In this document: one piece after another, positions 47,194 to 52,725 of the stretch
Layout: every line of letters begins with the position of its first letter
Numbering within the stretch: the stretch's first letter is position 1
Assembly (NCBI GenBank): GCA_023663735.1
Contig: JAMPGV010000011.1
Coordinates: 1-52,725 of the forward strand
Source: Muribaculum sp.
GTDB taxonomy: Bacteria; Bacillota; Clostridia; Lachnospirales; Lachnospiraceae
DNA length: 52,725 nucleotides
Direction of reading: 5' to 3'
Position numbers and translations under genes: made by a program
Notes under the pieces: model-generated
What the model was told of the DNA's origin: nothing
What the model saw: the letters and a program-made list of their open reading frames with translations, nothing else
Databases searched by the model: none

Positions 47194-48036
47194 ATGAGAA
47201 CGATCGACGTCAGCGTTATCACGGACAACTTGAAAGAGATGTGCATTGAGGCGAATCATTTTCTCTCGGAGGACATGCAGGAGGCTTTGCGGATGGCAGC
47301 CGCGCAGGAAAAAGCGCCTCTGGGCAGACAGATTTTGGAACAGTTACAGGAAAATCTGCAGATTGCCGGGACAGATTTGATTCCCATCTGTCAGGATACC
47401 GGAATGGCGGTAGTCTTTTTGGAAATCGGTCAAGATGTGCATTTTGTGGGAGGAATTTTGGAGGACGCGGTGAATGAAGGCGTGCGGCGCGGTTATGCGG
47501 AAGGCTATCTGCGCAAGTCTGTGGTCAGAGATCCGATCTACAGAGAGAACACCAAAGACAATACCCCGGCGGTGATTCATTACCATATGACGGCCGGGGA
47601 ACAGGTAAAGATCACGGTTGCCCCCAAGGGTTTCGGAAGCGAAAATATGAGCCGTGTATTCATGCTCAAACCTGCGGACGGCATAGACGGGGTAAAACAG
47701 GCGGTTCTCACCGCAGTTCGCGACGCAGGTCCCAACGCCTGTCCGCCTATGGTGGTGGGAGTGGGAATCGGCGGTACTTTTGAAAAATGTGCATTGATGG
47801 CAAAACAGGCGCTTACCCGTCCCGTCGATACGCATTCCGAGATTCCTTATGTGAGAGAGCTGGAGGAAGAGCTGTTGGAGAAAATCAACGGTTCCGGTAT
47901 AGGACCCGGCGGCTTGGGCGGAAGCACTACGGCCTTTGCGGTCAATATCAATACTTATCCCACGCATATTGCAGGTTTGCCGGTGGCGGTTAATATCTGC
48001 TGCCATGTGAACCGCCATGCGGTGAGAGTGATCTAA
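47194..48036 (+). CDS. Fumarate hydratase, class I, alpha subunit
   Basis: A 280-residue Fe-S hydro-lyase subunit corresponding to the N-terminal half of FumA or to TtdA. Cluster-ligand candidates are the cysteines in LIPICQDTGMAVVF, GPNACPPMVVGVGIGG and VNICCHVNRHAVRV near the end. GPGGLGGSTTAFAVNINTYP is typical. With the next gene it should interconvert fumarate and malate using an oxygen-sensitive [4Fe-4S] cluster, as expected in an anaerobe; L-tartrate dehydratase is the main alternative. GGGGAG precedes ATG 47194. Confidence 0.9.
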   Translation: MRTIDVSVITDNLKEMCIEANHFLSEDMQEALRMAAAQEKAPLGRQILEQLQENLQIAGTDLIPICQDTGMAVVFLEIGQDVHFVGGILEDAVNEGVRRGYAEGYLRKSVVRDPIYRENTKDNTPAVIHYHMTAGEQVKITVAPKGFGSENMSRVFMLKPADGIDGVKQAVLTAVRDAGPNACPPMVVGVGIGGTFEKCALMAKQALTRPVDTHSEIPYVRELEEELLEKINGSGIGPGGLGGSTTAFAVNINTYPTHIAGLPVAVNICCHVNRHAVRVI

Positions 48037-48053
48037 GGGGAGGCTGTACAACG

Positions 48054-48611
48054 ATGGATAAATATATCAAGGTTCCTTTCGACCCGGCGGATGCGTCAAG
48101 TCTTTGTGCGGGGGATTACGTCTATCTGACCGGAACGATTTATACGGCTCGGGACGCCGCCCACAAGCGCATGTATGACGCTTTGGAAAAAGGAGAAGCC
48201 CTGCCGTTTGAAATGGAAAACAATGTGATTTATTATATGGGTCCGTCGCCTGCCAGAGAGGGCAGGGCGATCGGATCCGCAGGTCCCACCACGGCCAGCA
48301 GAATGGATAAATATGCTCCGAGTCTGCTGGATTTGGGGCTGAAAGGCATGATTGGAAAAGGAAAGCGTTCCGAGGCGGTAAAGAATGCCATTGTGCGGAA
48401 CGGCGCCGTCTATTTTGCCGCTGTAGGAGGCGCGGGTGCGCTTCTTTCCCGGGCGATTACGGAGTCAGAGGTAATTGCTTATGATGATTTGGGAACGGAG
48501 GCTGTGCGCAGACTTACGGTGGAGAATTTCCCTGTGATCGTGGTGATTGACGCTCAGGGCAATAATCTGTATGAGACTGCGATTCGGGAATATAGAACGG
48601 AGGAAGCTTAA
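48054..48611 (+). CDS. Fumarate hydratase, class I, beta subunit
   Basis: A 185-residue subunit matching the C-terminal half of FumA or TtdB. GDYVYLTGTIYTARDAAHKR, YYMGPSPAREGRAIGSAGPT and GAVYFAAVGGAGALLSR are family blocks that complete the active site with the alpha subunit. It starts 17 bp after the alpha subunit with GGGGAGG upstream, so the two are translated from one message. A purine-rich degenerate repeat follows the stop codon. Confidence 0.92.
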   Translation: MDKYIKVPFDPADASSLCAGDYVYLTGTIYTARDAAHKRMYDALEKGEALPFEMENNVIYYMGPSPAREGRAIGSAGPTTASRMDKYAPSLLDLGLKGMIGKGKRSEAVKNAIVRNGAVYFAAVGGAGALLSRAITESEVIAYDDLGTEAVRRLTVENFPVIVVIDAQGNNLYETAIREYRTEEA

Positions 48612-48680
48612 GCAAAGGAAATCAGATAAAAAAATCAGATAAGGGAAATCAGGCAAAGAAAATCAGATAAAAAATCCGGC
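48612..48680 (+). repeat. Degenerate purine-rich repeat (AAATCAGATAA type)
   Basis: AAATCAGATAA-like units recur five times between the fumarase beta stop and the tRNA-Ser terminator. It is the fourth A/G-rich spacer repeat in the window. Confidence 0.65.
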
Positions 48681-48717
48681 AATAAAAAACAGCAATATCC
48701 GCAAAGATATTGCTGTT
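48681..48717 (-). terminator. Terminator of tRNA-Ser
   Basis: On the minus strand, AACAGCAATATC pairs with GATATTGCTGTT (48717-48688) and is followed by TTTTATT. A 12-bp perfect stem. Confidence 0.88.
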
Positions 48718-48735
48718 CCAATCTGGCAGAGTGAA

Positions 48736-48823
48736 CGGAGAAAGAGGGATTTGAACCCTCGCGCCGGTTGCCCGACCTACACCCTTAGCAGGGGCGCCTC
48801 TTCGACCTCTTGAGTATTTCTCC
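48736..48823 (-). tRNA. tRNA-Ser (GCT)
   Basis: An 88-nt class II tRNA on the minus strand. The acceptor GGAGAAA (from 48823) pairs with TTTCTCC (to 48737), and the discriminator is G at 48736, as for serine tRNAs. The anticodon loop CTGCTAA gives anticodon GCT. A long variable arm (TAGGTCGGGCAACCGGCG) and the T loop TTCAAAT are present. CCA is not encoded. It has its own promoter and terminator. Confidence 0.94.
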
Positions 48824-48887
48824 TTAATCCGAACTGCGGCTCTGCCAATATGCTGTTGTGGCCACCTCACTCGGTGACGCACAAATT

Positions 48888-48917
48888 ATTATACAAAAGA
48901 AGTATATGTTTGTCAAT
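48888..48917 (-). promoter_or_regulatory. Promoter of tRNA-Ser
   Basis: Minus-strand TTGACA (48917-48912), 18-bp spacer, TATAAT (48893-48888); both boxes match consensus perfectly. Start expected near 48881, some 58 nt before the mature tRNA. Confidence 0.85.
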
Positions 48918-49066
48918 CTATTTTTATAAATCCTTTTGCAGAATTCTTTGCAGAATTGTCTGTAATCCAAACTTATTCCGATCCAGATCTCTAAAATCCA
49001 GCGAATCTGTTTATAAATATTTTAGGATTATATTCGAGGTTTTTTACACATTTGGGAAATGGAGTG

Positions 49067-49075
49067 TGTTATAAT
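49067..49075 (+). promoter_or_regulatory. Extended -10 promoter for the histidine kinase gene
   Basis: TGTTATAAT (49067-49075) is a perfect extended -10. The best upstream box, TTTACA at 49043-49048, is 21 bp away, so the promoter may rely on the extended -10 or an activator. Confidence 0.55.
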
Positions 49076-49097
49076 CTGGAAAAGAGGAGATGTCCGT

Positions 49098-50579
49098 ATG
49101 AAATTTAAGACACGTTTGCAGGTAACTTTTCTCAGTATCATTTTTCTGCCGTTATTTTTGACCACGATGGCTTTTGTCGTGATTGCGCTCTATTTGACAA
49201 ATGTCCGTCAGGGCATTGGAATCCGCGAGATGGATTATGCCATGATGGCCGACAATCTGCAGGAGTTTGTCAATACTACCGACAAAGCTTATTACGTGCT
49301 TTTGGAACAGCTGCGCACAGACCCGCTGAGGCTGGAGGACAAAGAATATTTGGAGCGTATCAACAATGAGGTGTCCAGAAAATCTACCTATCTGATCGTG
49401 CGGAAAAATGATGAAATCTATTATGCCGGAAATGAGGCGGCGGCCAAGAAGATTTTCCCGATGCTTCCCGAATACGGGGAAGAACCATTGGCGGAGGAGA
49501 CAGGATATTATTTTAATAATCTGGAAAAGTTTGTGAAAAAAATCGATTTTCGTTTTTCGGACGGCAGCGACGGCAGCATATTTGTCGTCACAAAAATGAA
49601 TTCTCTGATCTCCCGGCATCTGCTTGTCGATATGTCGGTGGCGATCTGCCTGATCTTGATTTTTACGAGCGTTATGCTGACACAGTGGATCCAAAAAGGG
49701 GTGTTTACGCCCATCGATCGCTTGAATATTGCCATGCAGAAAATCAAAGAGGGAAAATTTGATTATGCGCTGCAGACCGACGAGAAGGGGGAGATCGGCG
49801 ATCTCTACCGCAGTTATGAGGATATGCGGCTGCAGTTAAAGGAATCCATTGAGGAGAAACAGGAGAACGAGACGCGAAACAAGGAGCTGATCAGCAATAT
49901 TTCCCATGATCTCAAGACGCCTATCACCGCCATCAAAGGCTATGTGGAAGGTATTATGGACGGTGTGGCCGATACCCCGGAGAAGGTGGACAAGTACATT
50001 AAGACCATCTACAATAAGGCCAATGATATGGACAAGCTGATTAATGAGCTGACTGTGTATTCCGGCATCGACAACAACCGCATTCCTTATAATTTCCACC
50101 GTATCAACGTGGCAGACTATTTCGGTGACTGCGTGGAGGAAGTAGGGCTGGAATTGGAATCCAAGAATATCAAGCTCAATTACTCCAATATGGTGGAAAC
50201 TGACACGGTTGTCATTGCTGATCCGGAACAGATGAAAAAGGTTATCAATAATATTATCAGCAACAGTGTAAAATATATGGATAAACCGCAGGGTTCCATC
50301 GACATACGCATTTTAGATGCGATTGATTCCATCCGCGTGGAGATCGAGGATAACGGAAAGGGAATTGCCCAGAAAGATCTACAGAAGATTTTTGAACGCT
50401 TTTACAGGACGGATGCGTCGCGCAATTCGGCTCAGGGCGGAAGCGGGATCGGGCTTTCCATTGTGAAGAAGATCATCGAAGATCACGGAGGGTATATCTG
50501 GGCCACGGGCAAGGAGGGCGAGGGAACCTGTATCCATTTTGTACTGCGCAAATATATCGAGCTGCAGGCGGGAGCATAG
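49098..50579 (+). CDS. Membrane sensor histidine kinase
   Basis: A 493-residue kinase: span near residues 10-33, an extracellular sensor of about 140 residues, a second span near 175-197, a HAMP domain, then HisKA with phosphoacceptor His270 in SNISHDLKTPITAIKGYVEG. The ATP-binding domain shows N box NNIISNSVKYMD, DNGKGIAQKDLQ and GSGIGLSIVKKI. It would phosphorylate the response regulator encoded 28 bp downstream. ATG 49098 is chosen with AAAGAGGAG upstream; a frame extension to 49059 has no ribosome site and begins before the promoter's likely start. The sensor domain is not recognisable, so the stimulus is unknown. Confidence 0.92.
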   Translation: MKFKTRLQVTFLSIIFLPLFLTTMAFVVIALYLTNVRQGIGIREMDYAMMADNLQEFVNTTDKAYYVLLEQLRTDPLRLEDKEYLERINNEVSRKSTYLIVRKNDEIYYAGNEAAAKKIFPMLPEYGEEPLAEETGYYFNNLEKFVKKIDFRFSDGSDGSIFVVTKMNSLISRHLLVDMSVAICLILIFTSVMLTQWIQKGVFTPIDRLNIAMQKIKEGKFDYALQTDEKGEIGDLYRSYEDMRLQLKESIEEKQENETRNKELISNISHDLKTPITAIKGYVEGIMDGVADTPEKVDKYIKTIYNKANDMDKLINELTVYSGIDNNRIPYNFHRINVADYFGDCVEEVGLELESKNIKLNYSNMVETDTVVIADPEQMKKVINNIISNSVKYMDKPQGSIDIRILDAIDSIRVEIEDNGKGIAQKDLQKIFERFYRTDASRNSAQGGSGIGLSIVKKIIEDHGGYIWATGKEGEGTCIHFVLRKYIELQAGA

Positions 50580-50607
50580 CAGGAGCATAACAAGGAGGAA
50601 AACATAA

Positions 50608-51300
50608 ATGAGCAAGATTTTAATTATTGAGGACGAAGAGGCGATCGCCGATCTGGAAAAGGATTATTTGGAACTGAGCGATTTTGAGGTGGATATCTGC
50701 AACAGCGGCGATCAGGGTCTCAAAGCGGCGGTGGAGGGAAACTATGATCTGATTATTCTGGATCTGATGCTGCCCGGGATGGACGGGTTTGAGGTCTGCC
50801 GGTGTATCCGGGAGGAGAAAAATATTCCGATTCTTATGGTTTCCGCCAAAAAAGACGATATTGACAAAATCCGCGGTCTGGGGCTGGGGGCAGACGACTA
50901 TATGACTAAGCCGTTCAGCCCCAGCGAGCTGGTGGCGCGGGTGAAAGCGCATATGGCCAGATATGAGCGTTTGGTGGGTACCAATGCGAGACCTCAGAAT
51001 GATATTGTGGAGATCCGCGGCATCCGTATTGATAAGACGGCGCGCCGTGTTTATGTGGACGGCGAGGAGCGCACTTTTACCACTAAAGAATTTGATCTAT
51101 TGACGTTTCTTGCAGAGAATCCGAATCATGTGTACACCAAAGAGGAATTGTTCCGGGAGATTTGGGATATGGATTCTATCGGCGATATTGCCACTGTGAC
51201 CGTACACATTAAGAAAATCCGGGAAAAAGTGGAAAAGGATACTGCAAAGCCTGAGTATATTGAGACAATCTGGGGCGTTGGATACCGCTTTAAGGTGTGA
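50608..51300 (+). CDS. OmpR/PhoB-family response regulator
   Basis: A 230-residue regulator. The receiver domain has the acidic pocket in IIEDEEAIADL, phosphoacceptor Asp52 in IILDLMLPGMDGFE, Ser/Thr in MVSAKKDD and Lys in DDYMTKPFSPSELVARV. A winged-helix DNA-binding domain follows (FTTKEFDLLTFLAENPNHVY, TVTVHIKKIREKVE, ETIWGVGYRFKV). Order kinase then regulator is the reverse of the common arrangement. AAGGAGG lies 9 nt before ATG 50608. Targets are unknown; a family-2 palindrome lies 15 bp downstream. Confidence 0.95.
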   Translation: MSKILIIEDEEAIADLEKDYLELSDFEVDICNSGDQGLKAAVEGNYDLIILDLMLPGMDGFEVCRCIREEKNIPILMVSAKKDDIDKIRGLGLGADDYMTKPFSPSELVARVKAHMARYERLVGTNARPQNDIVEIRGIRIDKTARRVYVDGEERTFTTKEFDLLTFLAENPNHVYTKEELFREIWDMDSIGDIATVTVHIKKIREKVEKDTAKPEYIETIWGVGYRFKV

Positions 51301-51314
51301 CGGAGTTGCAGTAG

Positions 51315-51341
51315 GGAAACGCTGATTTAATCAGTGCTTCC
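51315..51341. repeat. Palindromic repeat, family 2, copy 2
   Basis: GGAAACGCTGATT-T-AATCAGTGCTTCC, a 27-bp palindrome with one mismatch and one G-T pair, matching the copy at 9489-9515 at 24 of 27 positions. It lies between the response regulator and the oxidoreductase gene. No T-run follows. Confidence 0.7.
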
Positions 51342-51387
51342 TTAGAAAAGCGGGTTTGGGCGTCGTATGGCGGTGGAGAGGGAAAGT

Positions 51388-52518
51388 ATGAGAATAGCGA
51401 TTATCGGCATGGGGAATATGGGAGCCAAATATTGTAAAATGATTGCGGAAGGCGGTGTACCCGGTATGGAGGTGGTGGCGGCCACAAGAGTCCGCGAGGA
51501 CAGGATGGCGGCATTAAGGGATCTTCTGCCGTCGGGATTCCCAATTTATCAATCGGGAGATCTGCTCTATGCGGCTTATGACAGAGGCGAACTTTCTCTG
51601 GATGCGGTGTTGATTGTCACGCCCCATTATTCCCATGAGGATCTGGCGGTGAAGGCGTTTCAGAGAGGATTGCATGTATTGTGTGACAAACCGGCGGGAG
51701 TCTATTCCAGACAGGCAAGAAATATGGCGGAGCAGTATTGTTTGGCGGCGGAACACAATCCGTCTTTACAGTATGGATTTATTTTTCACCAGAGAACGTT
51801 TCCTGTATACCGCAGGTTAAAAGAAATTGTGGAGAGCGGTCAGTACGGGAAAATCAAACGCATGAGCTGGATGATAACCGATTGGTATCGGCCGGATGCT
51901 TACTATCAGTCTGATGCGTGGCGGGCGACCTGGTGCGGGGACGGCGGCGGAACGTTGTTAAATCAATGCCCCCACAATCTGGATTTGCTGCAATGGATCT
52001 GCGGTATGCCCCGGAGGGTGCAGGGCTTCTGCCATGAGGGGAAATTTCATCCGATTGAAGTGGAGGATGAAGTGACCGCTTATTTCGAGTGGGAAAACGG
52101 AGCCACGGGAGTGCTGGTGGCGTCCACGGGGGAGGCTCCGGGAGTAAACCGACTGGAAATTGCGATGGATGACGCGCTGTTGGTCTGCGAAAAAGGAAAG
52201 CTTAGAGTGTGCGAACTGAATAAGCCGGAGAGTGAGTATCATAAAGAGCAGAAAGATGTTTTTGCAAAGCCTGCGGCTCAGTGGCGGGACGAAGAGTGTG
52301 AAGAGGCGCAGGGGGCATACGAGAAAGTGCTGGCGGATTTTGCGGAGGGACATCCGGTTGCGGGAGGGGAGGAAGGGATTTACAGCCTATATTTATCCAA
52401 TGCCATTTATTTGTCCTCATGGGAACGCAAAATGGTAGAAATTCCCATGCCGGGCAGTTCCGAGGAACTGGAATTCGAGAAACAATATGAAGGATGGCTT
52501 GCGCAAAAAAGGCATTAG
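51388..52518 (+). CDS. Gfo/Idh/MocA family NAD(P)-dependent oxidoreductase
   Basis: A 376-residue enzyme. MRIAIIGMGNMGAKYCKMIA is the Rossmann dinucleotide site, DAVLIVTPHYSHEDLAVKAF and LHVLCDKPAGVYSRQAR (with the catalytic-region lysine of the EKP-like motif) follow, and GGTLLNQCPHNLDLLQWICG holds the conserved histidine block. Such enzymes oxidise or reduce sugars and inositols; the substrate is not readable. ATG 51388 is preferred because GGAGAGGGAAAG is just upstream; ATG 51367 lacks a ribosome site. It follows the two-component genes by 87 bp. Confidence 0.9.
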   Translation: MRIAIIGMGNMGAKYCKMIAEGGVPGMEVVAATRVREDRMAALRDLLPSGFPIYQSGDLLYAAYDRGELSLDAVLIVTPHYSHEDLAVKAFQRGLHVLCDKPAGVYSRQARNMAEQYCLAAEHNPSLQYGFIFHQRTFPVYRRLKEIVESGQYGKIKRMSWMITDWYRPDAYYQSDAWRATWCGDGGGTLLNQCPHNLDLLQWICGMPRRVQGFCHEGKFHPIEVEDEVTAYFEWENGATGVLVASTGEAPGVNRLEIAMDDALLVCEKGKLRVCELNKPESEYHKEQKDVFAKPAAQWRDEECEEAQGAYEKVLADFAEGHPVAGGEEGIYSLYLSNAIYLSSWERKMVEIPMPGSSEELEFEKQYEGWLAQKRH

Positions 52519-52521
52519 AAA

Positions 52522-52541
52522 AGACGCTTAGCATAGCGTCT
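52522..52541. other. AGACGCT/AGCGTCT hairpin after the oxidoreductase gene
   Basis: A 7-bp perfect stem with loop TAGCAT, 4 bp after the stop codon. There is no T-tract, so a weak or factor-dependent terminator, or a stability hairpin, is possible. Confidence 0.45.
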
Positions 52542-52604
52542 CAAAATGATATGCAAATTCGGTAAATTTTATTTGAATTATATTTGAATTGTATAAAAAA
52601 GTTG

Positions 52605-52634
52605 TTGACAGGCAGAACTCAGATATGATAATAT
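52605..52634 (+). promoter_or_regulatory. Promoter near the right edge (first of two)
   Basis: TTGACA (52605-52610), 18-bp spacer, TAATAT (52629-52634) with extended TG. Start expected near 52641, exactly where the following hairpin begins. Confidence 0.7.
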
Positions 52635-52640
52635 AAAATT

Positions 52641-52664
52641 CCACCGCAAGAGTTTCTGCGGTGG
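52641..52664 (+). promoter_or_regulatory. 5'-terminal hairpin between tandem promoters
   Basis: CCACCGCA (52641-52648) pairs with TGCGGTGG (52657-52664), loop AGAGTTTC, then AAAATTTTCT. It would form the very 5' end of the transcript from the upstream promoter. It could be a stabilising cap hairpin or an early attenuator. Confidence 0.55.
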
Positions 52665-52694
52665 AAAATTTTCTAAAATATTTCCCAAAAGCTG

Positions 52695-52723
52695 TTGACA
52701 AATGCGGACATCCATGGTATTCT
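52695..52723 (+). promoter_or_regulatory. Promoter at the right edge (second of two)
   Basis: TTGACA (52695-52700), 17-bp spacer, TATTCT (52718-52723) with extended TG. The gene it serves lies outside the window. Confidence 0.6.
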
Positions 52724-52725
52724 AT

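Noticed and set aside
52522..52541. Remnant of the MITE-like family
   Set aside because: The GACGCT/AGCGTC stem resembles the copy B hairpin, but the loop differs and no inverted ends or other shared blocks are nearby; a chance similarity is more likely.

Overview
The window looks like chromosomal DNA of a Gram-positive, flagellated anaerobe of the class Clostridia, most likely family Lachnospiraceae. The grounds are: lipoproteins with N-terminal lipoboxes, near-consensus sigma-A promoters with frequent extended -10 elements, strong AGGAGG-type ribosome sites with occasional TTG/GTG starts, and clostridial families (DUF4358, DUF5702, DUF6240-like, DUF2508, BofA). There is no integrase, transposase, phage or CRISPR gene. 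All family names come from reading translated sequence; no database search was run.

Left part (1-9.5 kb): a cytosolic GH13 glucanase and a GT39-like membrane glycosyltransferase, then a tRNA-Tyr/tRNA-Leu operon with its own promoter and terminator, then a sugar-modification block (DegT aminotransferase, FdtA/QdtA-like ketoisomerase, lipid-phosphate GT2). A convergent gene fuses a GtrA flippase domain to a GT-C membrane protein. At 10-13.2 kb, a TRAP-type binding lipoprotein (DctP) is followed directly by a methyl-accepting chemotaxis protein, with no TRAP membrane subunits.

Middle (13.3-28.3 kb): TatD nuclease, an SGNH esterase, a cupin, a DUF2975-XRE-DUF4173 membrane/regulator set behind a consensus promoter, a DUF4358-MBOAT-DHHW extracellular acylation cassette, KsgA, a 1002-residue TPR/acidic-repeat/degenerate-AAA protein, and glycogen branching enzyme GlgB.

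Motility and pilus region (28.6-45.7 kb): a large flagellar-associated protein, flagellin and FliS; DUF2508 and BofA diverge; then a Tad (type IVb) pilus cluster with a structured leader: prepilin peptidase, CpaE/TadZ-like, CpaF/TadA, TadB, an enlarged TadC, Flp1 pilin, DUF5702, two TadE-like proteins, a second prepilin peptidase, an FHA protein, and a rhomboid protease. The rest (45.7-52.7 kb) holds a flavodoxin-SCP2 fusion, HIT protein, two-subunit fumarase, tRNA-Ser, an HK/RR pair and a Gfo/Idh/MocA oxidoreductase, ending in tandem promoters for a gene beyond the edge.

The most notable non-genic signal is a family of five non-coding palindromic elements (1-81, 9694-9974, 28280-28486, 39321-39406, 41171-41376). 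They share AGGCG...CGCCT-type inverted ends; the four complete copies are flanked by 12-13 bp direct repeats. A central hairpin keeps its pairing through compensatory base changes, and three copies sit 32-34 nt upstream of a start codon. I read them as non-autonomous, MITE-like elements that may act in mRNA leaders.
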